Shown here piece after piece: positions 21,601-31,244 of a stretch of DNA of 64,000 nt. Source of the DNA: Thereva unica (lineage: Eukaryota; Arthropoda; Insecta; Diptera; Therevidae). Made by a program: the position numbers and the translations under genes. The notes beneath the pieces were generated by a model. It saw only the letters and a list, made by a program, of their open reading frames with translations, was not told where the DNA came from and searched no databases. Numbering within the stretch: the first letter of the stretch is position 1; each line of letters starts with the position of its first letter. The stretch is taken from positions 9,861,959 through 9,925,958 of the forward strand of contig OX465286.1 of assembly GCA_949987705.1 (NCBI GenBank), written 5' to 3'.

Positions 21601-22015
21601 CATGTTCCAAAATCGAATTCCATATTCCGTTGCCTGAGTCGTTGCCGTTGAGTCCGTCCTGTCCGAGGCCTGCCTTGAGGATTCGTGACGGGTAGGTTTT
21701 TACGGTGGAAGGTTGTCAGCCTGCCGCCCAACCCCCAACCTGGAGGACCAGTCCGGTATTTGCTTCGTTTTGAGGCGCGAAGCACTCGCCTTTCACCCTC
21801 CTCAGTCTGTTACTCTTGTGTAGACAAGAGCATCCAGGGGACACCCGATGTAAAATCTACATCTTCGTGGAGGTTGAGGTAGGATTCGGTAGCATATCGG
21901 AAAATCTTAGATCGTGAAGACCTTAGATCGCAGGTGGCGTTACCCAGGATTTATCTCTTTGATGTACCGGCACCATCAAAGGTCCCTGAGGCCATTGCTA
22001 CCATTTGACCCCCAA
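18699..22015 (-). mobile_element. RTE-like LINE, near full length
   Basis: About 3.3 kb on the minus strand, bounded by an exact 12-bp duplication. The order is a roughly 230-400 bp 5' leader, apurinic endonuclease, linker, reverse transcriptase and C-terminal domain. The 3' end finishes in ATTGGATGGATGG, a short tandem tail as in RTE elements rather than poly-A. The endonuclease starts with GTWNVRTL, the form shared with RTE-derived proteins. Only two one-base frame breaks were found, so the copy is fairly young. It interrupts a Jockey LINE. The clade call rests on motif style and the tail. Confidence 0.9.
18716..21623 (-). pseudogene. RTE-like ORF2: endonuclease-reverse transcriptase with two frameshifts
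   Basis: Reads on the minus strand from an ATG near 21623 (MEFDFGTWNVRTLNRTG). A one-base loss in an A7 run near 21545 shifts the frame, and the rest reads to 19585. Endonuclease motifs: LQETKWTHSG, HAPTEEKTDEEKEEFY, LGDMNAKVG and NQIDHVLIERR ending GSGHYLVKVKL. RT motifs: NKSPGADGIAAELLK, NYRGISLLSTSYKI, FRTNRSTSDQLL, FVDFQQAYDSINR and GLRQGDGLAPMLFNL. A second one-base loss at about 19583 shifts the frame again; then come LLGYADDVNIV (catalytic YADD) and a C-terminal region with YGSETWTMT, GHVIRMEDNR and GRPRRRW. Roughly 970 residues in all, close to normal length. The gene is non-functional as read. Confidence 0.92.
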
Positions 22016-23304
22016 TTCTTCTAGAATAATATGTGTCAAATCAGGCGTGCCTCAGGGCGGTCATTGCGGTCCTTTGCTATTCTTGATATTTATTAATGAT
22101 ATAATTAATTGCTTCAAGAATGCCCATTGTTTAATTTACGCCGATGACTTAAAATTATTTTTAAAAGTTAGTGGAGAGGATTGTTGTCATCGCCTTCAAG
22201 AAGACTTCAACAATTTATCCATCTGGTGCTCTATGAATGATCTTCAACTAAATGTTTCTAAGTGCCGAGTTATGTCTTTCTATCGCTCATTGGAAGGCAT
22301 CGAATACAAATACTCTTTCTCTACTTCTGCTCTAGCTAGAGTGTATGAGATTAATGATTTAGGTGTTGTTTTAGATAATAGACTAACTTTCAATAGACAC
22401 ATTGATTGCATTTGTAGTAAAGCCTATAGATTACTGGGTTTTATTAAGAGAATTTCTAAAGAATTTTCTGATGTCTTTACTATAAGGACCTTGTTCATTT
22501 CCTTGGTAAGGCCAATTCTTGAATATGCATCATGCATTTGGAGTCCTCAGTATGCTGTTAATTCGAATAGAATAGAATCGGTGCAAAAATCCATAACCAG
22601 ATTTATGTGTTTTAAGCTTAATTTATTTAAGGAACATGTTCATCATTATACATCCAGACGATTATTATTTGGTCTTCCAAACCTTAGCTTTTGTCGAGAT
22701 GTGAGCTGCGCAATTTTCATAAAAGATATATTATGCAACTCAATCAAGTGCCCTGAGCTGTTGAGTCAAATTAATATATATGCTATAGAAAGGCCAATTT
22801 GGTCGAGAAACCTCCTATATGCCCCTTCTAACAGAACTAATTATGGCTCAAACGGAGTTATTACTAAAGGCATTCATAAATTCAATTTTTTTAACGACTT
22901 CGTTGATTTCACCCTGGATCGAATGATCTATAAAAATGTAATTTTAGGTTTAGAGAATCATGTTGAAATGAATTTTTCATAAAAAATATGTCAACTATAT
23001 TTTAATTTAAATAAGTTTTTGTAATTTGTAAGTTTTCTAGTCTGTAAGATTGTAATCAGTAGACTAAATAAATAAATAAATATAGGCCTTCAAGTTGAGA
23101 CTCGCACTTGTGACTGTGTTGTGACTTGTGACTGCTTTTTAGAATACAGGGGTGAAATTAAAGTTTCTTAAACAAAATGTTGGGATAGACACTGTTCACA
23201 CCTAAATAAAAAAAAAAAAAAATAACGACTCCACTACATTGCTATTAAATGTAAATATTTTAATAATAGAATCAGTATTATTGCTTTGACCAATTATCAT
23301 TACA

Positions 23305-23590
23305 CCCTGGCTTCACCCGCCGAACTGCGCAGGTTCGAGAAATTTGATGAAAAGAACTTTAAAATAACCTCAGTTCGTATACAATTTCCATATATTCAAT
23401 TGAAGATAATGGTGGATCAAGTAATCAACTGGAATCTTAGAATGCAATTCCAGTGAGCTTTTGTATTTCTAACTTCTGGATAAAAAGCTACATACATTGC
23501 AAACACGAACTGAACATGAACTGGAATTTAGCCAGTGAAGCTTTGTGGATTGAACTGAACTTTCTTGAACTGAGGTAGGTGAAGCCGGGG
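23305..23590. mobile_element. TA-type MITE, copy 2
   Basis: The left end CCCTGGCTTCACCCGCCGAA and right end GGTAGGTGAAGCCGGGG match the element at 13229-13556, as do interior blocks (TTTCTAACTTCTGG, CACGAACTGAACATG). It is about 40 bp shorter than copy 1. The TA flanks are not intact here. Confidence 0.8.
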
Positions 23591-23599
23591 CTTTACCCG

Positions 23600-24540
23600 G
23601 TACTCTAAGGCTATACACGGCTCTAATAGCGCATCTTGTTGGCTTAAATGGTTAATGGGGATACCAAAGTTCTACTAAAGTTGAGTCTTTACCTAGCGGA
23701 CGTCACACCTCCTTGTTCTGCCTGGTAATCTGGCAATTCCGGCACCGGGGCCCACCTTTATCAGGAGGTGTAACACTCTAACAAGGATATCTTCCCGACT
23801 AACCCCGACAGTTGCCTTTAAACTCATACATCAAGAGTTCTCGAGGTTGAGCGGCACCTCATGTATTACTAGACTTCCTTGAACCAATCCTATTCTTTTT
23901 CTCTTGTTCGAACTAGGCTTCCTCCTATGCATTGCACCATGACTCCAATATAAAGCGTGATACCTGAGGTTAGACTTTCATTTATTCTTGACAATGTCCA
24001 TCCTGCTAAAGCCTTTCTATCTCGACGTTCGATTGTGGCAAAATGTGGTAATGAATTAGCTAAAGTGGCCGGTCAATTATTCAAATCGAGTCACTCTTGA
24101 GGCGTTTAAGTTTAAAGCAGAACTTAATATGAAAAATTGTTGGTATTTTTGGTTTCATTCCACTTCTGAAGATGGATTTGACGCCACTGTTCATCAAAAC
24201 TTTGGCAAAACCAAGAGTTTAGGTTTTTATTTAAGTGAATCATTAGGTCAGTAGTAATTGATGTCTTATTATGGTTTAGAGTGTATGGCCAACACTAATT
24301 TTGTATATTTGTATACTTTTCTCTTACCTCCACTAGCCACTAGATGCGATTTTTCCCCACTGAAGGCAAGTCTAAACCACCAGTTCTAGTGGTAAAACCA
24401 CTAAGCTGGTAACGATGTAACAAAACTATATTTTATTTCAAACAAAATAATAGTCTGGATAACCTTTGCAAGTCGTTCATCCTTCGAGGGGCGGTGGGCA
24501 CATTTTAGAGATGGATCGTCTGAACTCTCCGTTGGAGAAC
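23600..24540. other. Unassigned stretch, probably repeat-derived
   Basis: About 0.9 kb without an intact frame. GC content is higher around 23700-23830 (CACCGGGGCCCACC), which looks unlike the AT-rich background and may be a LINE leader. A frame near 24000 reads LDNVHPAKAFL but cannot be assigned to a family. Confidence 0.3.
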
Positions 24541-24556
24541 TTGGAGAACTAGGATC

Positions 24557-25720
24557 CTAACCTAGAAAGACCTTAGCAACTCTACCTAAAATCCACTTCT
24601 GGGGCGGCAGATTCTCTTCTTTTAAGTAGAACGAGTGTTCCGATTTCAACGTTGTGCTTTCGTTTAATCCTGATGGCTGGACAAATATTCTTGCGACCAC
24701 ATACTCCATAAATTCGCGTTGCAATTGAATCTTCCTGTGCAGGGAAATGGTGCATTGTGTGATGTTTACGATGGTATAATATTGGAACCATGATTCGGAT
24801 TTAAGCAATTCCCGCATAGATTCATTTTCCTTACCACAGCGCGTTTTTCGTCAATGGGGACATAGCAGATACTTTGGAGCATTTAAAAATTGAATGATCT
24901 TGCTTACAAACATTACAGATGGCTGATGTTGACATTAACATGCTTTGAGATTTTATAGGAGTTGTTTTTTGAAAACGATATGGTTTTTGAGATTGTCCGA
25001 CTGACACTCGATTCTAGAATTTGAACACGACAAGAGAATGTCCATGAAGTCCTGAACTGATTGAATTTTGTCAAGGGGTGCTGATTTCTCGATATAATGT
25101 CTAGCTTACGAGAGAGATGACATGCCGATGCCAGGAAAAAATTTTATTAATGGGTCAACTTTAAGAGCCCGATAATTTATCCAAAATTCATCTATGTACA
25201 TATTTTTTAAGAGAATAGGCTGAGTTTTCTTTGGTTTGTTCGAGATCTAAGATTCTTCATATGTTCTTTCATTAACCTAACGTGGTTGTCGTACTTATGA
25301 AGCAGAATTTTCCAAGCTGTGCTATAACTTTCTGCTACTACTGGAAGCGATGAGATATAGTGATGAGCCTTGCCGGCACCTGTATAGCTAAGAAGGTAAT
25401 ATAATTTTGTAGAATCTGATATCGCTGTGCACACCAGATCAGAAAATAAATTTCGAAAACTTATCCAATTTTTATATTCGTCACCGAACAAAGGTAGCTT
25501 GATATCTGGCAGTTCTACACCCACGAGGTGTGTTGATTTCTGATCTGCACTAGTATTGTTATTATTTGGTTGTAGTGCAGCTTTGGCATCTTGTTCTTTA
25601 GCCTTTAGTCTAAGATTTTTCAGCTCTATGATGCATGACTTCAAATCACCATAGTCATTTTTAAATATTTATCTATAGGAGTATTTTGAATCTCCCTCTC
25701 TCTCTTTTTTGTAGATATCA
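24557..25720 (-). pseudogene. BEL/Pao retrotransposon remnant with internal deletion
   Basis: Three pieces lie in gag-to-pol order on the minus strand. The first (25644-25207) has the BEL/Pao gag signature: LPDIKLPLFGDEYKNWISFR, LYYLLSYTGAGKAHHYI and AWKILLHKYDN. The second (near 24950-24850) has a zinc-knuckle-like CNVCKQDHSIFKC. The third (24817-24557) has the extreme C-terminal pol segment with LKEENLPPQKWILGRVAKVF, the DUF5641-type end of BEL polyproteins. Protease, reverse transcriptase, RNase H and integrase are missing between the second and third pieces, so several kilobases were deleted. I could not find LTRs. It is a dead remnant. Confidence 0.85.
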
Positions 25721-27283
25721 CTTAAAATTTTCTTCATAATCAATAAGAAAATTATTCCTACTAAATTTTAATAATCTGTACACATCGGCAAAACTTCCAT
25801 TACATTTCATACAATTTAGTAGCAGCAGGAATTTTTTTGTTTTAACTAAATCACACGTCCACCTACATTGCAAATTTATTTATTGTATCTCAGTCTCTCC
25901 CGCCGCGGTTAAAACAAACATTCACATTTCAGTAACACAACAGCAACAACAACAACAGCAACAACGAGAGTCTCTCAGCATCACGTTCTGCTAATTCTGA
26001 CTATTTTGTTGCTAATCTTTTCTTTAAGCGATTATGTCCTTAAACAAAATTCTATGGAATGAAACATAGTATCAATCGCTGGTGGTGGCTATGTTGTTAA
26101 AAGTTGCTTGGGTTTATTTGAAAATTCATATCTCTCCTCATATTCATACATACATATATATTATTATTATTATTATTAGCTGCGTTACACTGGTTTTTCT
26201 GTGCTATGGTCTCCAATTACCATTCTTTATCGATATATATATATGTATATACACATATATATGAATGTGCAACAGCGACGACCTTTGGTTTTGTTACTGA
26301 TATTGTGCTGCTGCTTGCGGTTGTTCATATTGTAAAATGAAAAGATGTATGCAAAAAGTATTATAAACTGCTGAACATTATTCTCGTGCTTCCGTAAAAT
26401 TGTTTCGCCCTAATATGAAAAAAGGCGGGGTAAATGTATGGAACAGGATCCTGTCCAATTAAAAAAAAAATGTTTTATTCAAAATTTTGTTTAAGAAAAT
26501 CGCAGGTTCCGCGGCCCATTTTTTAGGTTATAAAGAATTATTTTGGTATTTTTATGGTTTATTTTTAGAATTGAATATTTTAAGTTTAATATAATTAAAC
26601 TAAAAGCATTGAGGCCTCCTTGGACTTACAATCTCCACTGAAGCAATCAGAACGAAAGCTTCGATCTGTTGTCGATCGTCACCCAGGATGATCGTTAACG
26701 ATTCAAGTCGCATTGATCAATTTGATCTGTCTGAATTTTTTAGCTAATAGACCAAGTGAGAAGTTTTAATTCCGCTCAAACTTCCTTCTCATCGCCAGTT
26801 GGAATTAAGTCTACACGCTGAGTCGTGCATGATAACTCCTATACATGAGGCTATATGAAAAAGACGTTCGTTCGGTTACTATATGGAAAAGAAGTTCGAA
26901 TACCGCTGGTTTAACAGCTATCTGACTTTAGGCTATCAAAACTTTAATCCACATGTCCAGATATCCTTAATTCTCTAAGAGAACTATTAATGGAAGCATG
27001 ATAAGAGTTATAACATAGTTCTATACACAAATAGCGAGATAGTGCATACCTCTGGCGGGCGCATTTTATGTCTGTAGTGGTGCATTCTCGAGCAGCTGCT
27101 TTCGATTCAAGAGCCTAAAGATAGGAAGTCTTACGACTCCAGCCTCCGGGCTTATGTGCCAGTCACCCTTTGTACCACCAGTTCTTTATACTTACTGTTT
27201 GTCATGCCATGTTGTAATGTCTAGCAGTAACCTTAGTACGGAGATTAGTATAGGTTCCGGGTTATGAGGATTCCGGGAGCGTG
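25721..27283. other. Non-coding stretch with microsatellites
   Basis: Holds a CAA/CAG run (about 25930-25966), an (ATT)n run (26160-26177) and (TA)-rich runs (26233-26262). A segment at about 27039-27066 (CTCTGGCGGGCGCATTTTA) resembles one near 33705, so short repeat debris is likely. No gene is supported. Confidence 0.5.
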
Positions 27284-27560
27284 TTAAGGGAGGTGGCGAT
27301 TAAATCTGTCTTTGAACTCTTGGATATCGTGGGAGTTCGTGAATACGTGATTGTTCCATAGACGGGTTGTTGTATTTAGAAACGAATTTCTGGTTTGTAG
27401 AATGTGCAACAAAATAACTGCGCACGTGGAGAGAATGAGTAGAAGGTCCAGGCTCACCCTTCTTGTCTTTGTCCGATGATTTGGCCAGACTAGGACACCA
27501 AATCTTCTAGATGTACCTGTTATGAGCGTACGGATGTATGTATCTTTTTGCAAGCTTGAT
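27284..27560 (-). pseudogene. LINE reverse transcriptase C-terminal fragment
   Basis: The minus-strand frame ends NSFLNTTTRLWNNHVFTNSH, then DIQEFKDRFNRHLP and a stop. This NSFLNxTTRLWN...FKxxxxxHL pattern is typical of the extreme C-terminus of Jockey/CR1-type LINE polyproteins. Upstream sequence to about 27830 on the same strand may be related but is in other frames. Called from one motif only. Confidence 0.5.
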
Positions 27561-27997
27561 ATTAACTTCGTTCTCTGTTTGGGAGAAATCTTAGGATCGA
27601 TTTTTCGACTACTTCCCGGTGATTCTCAATTTTTGTCACAAATCTTTGGTTCTGAAGGCAATCCGATATAGTATATTCAATTTTAGTATTTTTTGCACGC
27701 TGCTCCTCCTCACAGCTCTTTTCCTTGGAGAGGGAGCTCCATCTGTGGAACCACATAAAACCACAATAAAATGATAAAGACCGGAAGATCAGATTGAACT
27801 CTTCCTTAATGGACTTTGGGGACGAAGTAACGCGCATCAGGCTACGCTATTTCGGCCGGAGCTCCTCTAAGACAAGCACGTGCCAGACCTTGTCTGTACT
27901 ACCTTGAACTGATTTACACTTCGATCAATCGGGATACCGAATCGATTCTTCATTCGAGCGACATGAATCGCGTTGAATTTAACACCGCAAAAACTTT

Positions 27998-28118
27998 GGT
28001 CGACCTGCCGAATTGATCAGAATCGGAAAACCGAAGAAACTAGGCAAGAAACCGCATTGTTTAAAGCGGCACCGACAGCAGCGTATCCGTTGCGGGGACG
28101 TCCCGCTCGGACCGCCAG
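27998..28118 (+). repeat. Chimeric LINE fragment (5' leader part joined to 3' end part)
   Basis: The first half (27998-28057, TGGTCGACCTGCCGAATTG onward to GAAACCGCAT) matches the minus strand of 51563-51622, just upstream of a LINE endonuclease. The second half (28064-28118, AGCGGCACCGACAGCAGCG onward) matches the minus strand of 31279-31335, the 3' coding end of another LINE, where both encode AYPLRGRPARTAS-like protein. The junction is TGTTTAA. Confidence 0.7.
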
Positions 28119-28264
28119 CTTTAACGGATCAAGGAAGAAGAACACAGCTACATAGAGAATAAAATCGTTACACGAAAAAAATGCAGAACAGTCAGTTTAT
28201 CGTGTGTAATTCTTATAACATACACAAACCGGTTTTTAAGAGGAAAGGTGTTAGACCGTGCTCA

Positions 28265-28985
28265 ACAAGCCTTAGAAAAGCGTCTTCCAAGTGAGCCAAA
28301 ACTGAAGAAAGCACGGCAAAGCCGATCAAAAGCGAAGGTGATGTTGAAAGTTGTAGTTTTTTCGATTACCGCGTTGTTGTGCACACGGAATTCTTCGCAG
28401 AAGGCGAGAAAGTAAATAAAGAATGTTATCTTTTTTTTTGTGACAGACTAGAGGCTTAGGGAAAGTCCCTTTGTACTGTCGAAAATCTATTTTTTCGTAT
28501 ACACTGTCGAACAGCAGCTCAAGCCGGAAGATAGAAGAGAAGAGAAGGAAGGAATTGTCACAACCTAGCCGCGATATATGATTCCACCTACTCACAACCA
28601 TTACTACCGCGACTCTGTCATCGGGGCATCGGGAACAACTCGGTGGAGTGTTATGCCTCCTGAAACGAGTTGAATCTCATCAACCAACCGATGGCATGCG
28701 CTTGGTGGAGCGGGGAAGGACTAGGGAAGGCTAAGACAGGAGGAATCAGGAATGTAAAGAGGGAAGAAGAGAGAAGGAAAGTAATGTAGGTGGGAAAGTT
28801 GGAAAGGCGAAAGGCCGTCGCACTGTCGGGATTCGAACCCGGGACCTCTGCGATAGCAGTCAGGTGCCTTACCCATAGATTACCGCGGCGCCATAAGCGT
28901 AATGTCGCGTTTGAGAGAGCAAAGTCGTTGAAAAAGACCAGATTTGTGGAAAAAAACTCATGGCTTTTGCATCACGATAACCCAC
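28265..28985 (+). pseudogene. Mariner transposase fragment interrupted by a SINE
   Basis: Two plus-strand pieces, about 28265-28430 and 28893-28985, are collinear parts of a mariner catalytic domain. The first holds SEPKLKKARQSRSKAKVML, then VVHTEFFAEGEKVNKECY, with one frame slip near the T6 run at 28356. The second holds VMSRLREQSR, a stop, KRPDLW, and NSWLLHHDNPPFH with the second catalytic aspartate. The SINE at 28431-28895 entered right after the NKECYL segment. The helix-turn-helix part and the rest of the catalytic domain are missing. Dead element. Confidence 0.85.
28431..28895 (-). mobile_element. tRNA-derived SINE, full length
   Basis: Reads on the minus strand. The 5' head is GGCGCCGCGGTAATCTATGG plus GTAAGGCACCTGACTGC and CCCGGGTTCGAATCCCGACA, with an A-box-like TATGGGTAAGG and a perfect B box GGTTCGAATCC, i.e. 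a tRNA-like RNA polymerase III promoter. Then follow CTTTCGCCTTTCCAACTTTC, a body with CTAGGTTGTGACAATTCC and GCTGCTGTTCGACAGTG, and the 3' end CTAAGCCTCTAGTCTGTCAC before an A tail (28431-28440). Truncated copies share the 3' part at 4631, 32497 and 49985. It interrupts the mariner transposase. Confidence 0.88.
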
Positions 28986-28989
28986 CATT

Positions 28990-30864
28990 TCACAAATAAG
29001 GTGTTCCTTCCTCATTTAAATTTCATTCACAAAACACACCGTTGCGCCGTTATTCAATATTTTAATATTATGTATCATTTTATAAAAATAGATTGTATTT
29101 TTTTTTTTTTTTAGCAAGCTTACAGGTCCGTCAACCCTGCCATATTCTATTCAAAATATGTGATAAAAAATATTTAGTTTCACATCCAGTCTATACAAAA
29201 AAAAAAAAAAATAAATAATCAACATCTCCTCACACATGTAACACAACAATATAAATTTTACGTGTTGTTCTAAAATCCAAGCAACTATTTTTAGTCGAAA
29301 AACACACTAAATTTAATACAATCGTCACAAAAGTAAAAGATCCCAAGAAACTAAATAAGAATTACGCGCGTTCAAAGTATGTAAAAGGAAAATAACGAAA
29401 CAAGCGCAATTGCTAATGCCTTTTGCAAATTGTATTCCCCGAACGTTTTACTATTAAGTTTGTAGCTAAGAACAGAGAGATTAAACTAAACTCACACACG
29501 ACGCCAAGCACTGCTCTAACTAAAAGGAGTGATTTAGACTAAGTTAAGTGTAGATGAGTCATGGCTATTAGGACAGAAATGGAAGGTTTTTTTTTTGGAT
29601 TTTGATTGCAGGTTCTCCTTTGTTGTGCAATACTTAATCTGATTTCAATGAAACTCAATAAAATTGGGATATTAAACCCCCAGCATGTTGGATAATTCTA
29701 GAACACTATTAACGAACTATATTACCCCAACTAGAAAGATATTTAAACTAGAATTATATGCCTTTAAACGTAATCAATTACGTTACTACATAATTTAACG
29801 AAATCTACAGAAATTCAATCGATAAAATCCTTCTGTATTTAGTTCATTTGCAAACAAAGACCACAGCTGAAAAACATTCCGGATTGGACTTAAAATACAC
29901 TTAATTCAAAATCTAGATTGGAAATTGTTGGGTGGTAGAAGTTAAATAAAAATTGGATTGTATTCGAATTCGGCGGTGACACCTCGTCCATACAAATCAA
30001 TCCTAGAATCTAAAAGCTGCAATTCTAATAATTATTTTTAAATTATATTTCGCCCCAGAAATATTCCTAAAAATTGCTATGGATCATTAGGCTAGACATA
30101 CAGTGCACGTCGACAAATAAATACAGCAAACGAATCGAGCCTCTGATGGCCCCAAGACGGCCCCCGGCCGGTCGGTCTATTTGGTATATGCATTTTAGAT
30201 TAGAGGTGTACTACGAGACAAATGGCTAGCTAGAAAATAAGAGCAAAAATTGCAAAACGTGCAATCAAGGCACAAGGAGAGAGACACGAGAGACACACAA
30301 CATACATAGTCGCAGAAGTTTGCAATGTAATTGACTAATTGATAGCAATTATGTGCTAATGTCTTCAGCTTGTAAAGAATTTTCTCACCAATAAATGCAC
30401 GTTGACTTCAGCTTCATGAGGTTTTTAAGAAGAATTCTCTCTCGGTTCTGTCCTGATTTTCTTATCGTTTTATCCTCTTTCCACCTTCGGGCCCTCCTCC
30501 CTTAATGAAGCCATCTGTCAAGAAGCAAGTTCTTGTGTAAAACTACAACTATGTTCGCAGTTGCTACTAATGACTTAATGACAACAATAACAAAAAAAAA
30601 AAATATAAATATAAAATTATCAAACCACAAGCAGAAAAACAAAAGATTTCTTCTTTTAAACGATAGTGACTATAATTTGCTAGGAAAATCTGTATTCTTA
30701 ATACAAGACCAGAGTGTGCACCCCGAGAGAGAAAGAGAACTAACAAGGAAACCTTCCACTGGATGAACTCAAGCAGTCCTAAACTAAAAGTTAATTAAAA
30801 CTGTAATAATAAATATAAAATGGCTAAATATTGTCATTCATTTCACTAAAAGGGAAAACATCTT
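28990..30864. other. AT-rich non-coding stretch
   Basis: No gene, RNA gene or bounded transposon is seen in almost 1.9 kb. It has a poly-T run at 29098-29112, an A run at about 29199-29211 and frequent stops. It may be host intron or intergenic DNA. Confidence 0.6.
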
Positions 30865-30945
30865 TCCTTGGGGCCTCGGTAGCCTAGGGTGTAAGGCGTC
30901 TGGCTACCATCCCAGAGGTCCCGGGCTCGAATCCCGGCAGCCCCC
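30865..30945 (+). mobile_element. tRNA-like SINE head, second subtype
   Basis: GGGGCCTCGGTAGCCTAGGG, then GTAAGGCGTCTGGCTACC and CCCGGGCTCGAATCCCGGCA. The A-box is good; the B box (GGCTCGAATCC) has one mismatch. The GGGGC and GCCCC acceptor arms pair, but the anticodon-type loop would be eight bases, so a normal tRNA is unlikely. The following CCTTCGCCTTTTGCACTTTC-CTACCTACAT matches the SINE at 28.9 kb after its head. The body probably extends to about 31200, but its end is not clear. Confidence 0.65.
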
Positions 30946-31244
30946 CGGTCCTTCGCCTTTTGCACTTTCCTACCTACATAATTTTCAGAGTAGGTGTTGT
31001 TTTTTAACTCTTAACCTTGTCGCAGGTGCCAATGTCCTGTGATTATCGACATCACTCTAGCGATGTCCTTCTGCAGGATCATCTGCCTCTTGTAGTCAGT
31101 CCAAGTCTTTTTAGTCTGGGCGCTGGGCGATTTTTGTTAAAACACCTGCACCTAAAGTCTTACCCCGCTTATTATTAGGTTCAATATAAATTTAACCCAG
31201 TTATAAACGGGGGTCGAATTGAAACTGAGTCCACTCAACTCAAC

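Larger units (their letters stand above)
18171..23083 (+). mobile_element. Jockey-like LINE, 5'-truncated, split by an RTE LINE
   Basis: Two segments on the plus strand (about 18171-18698 and 22016-23083) form one reverse-transcriptase region; 18699-22015 is a later insertion. The first segment encodes the RT fingers and the IYTDFLKAFDKV block but carries a stop near 18222 and a one-base frameshift near 18457. The second, open to 22982, encodes SGVPQGGHCGPLLFLIFIND, the YADDLKLF catalytic motif and the thumb, ending MNFS. The stop is followed by a short untranslated region and a TAAATAAATAAATA tail (about 23065-23083). The element lacks its gag and endonuclease parts through 5' truncation. 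A relative with a similar protein lies at 35070-37524. Confidence 0.9.

Noticed and set aside
30865..30945. Functional tRNA gene
   Set aside because: The acceptor arms pair, but the anticodon loop would be eight bases, the B box has a mismatch, and the following sequence is shared with the SINE at 28.9 kb.
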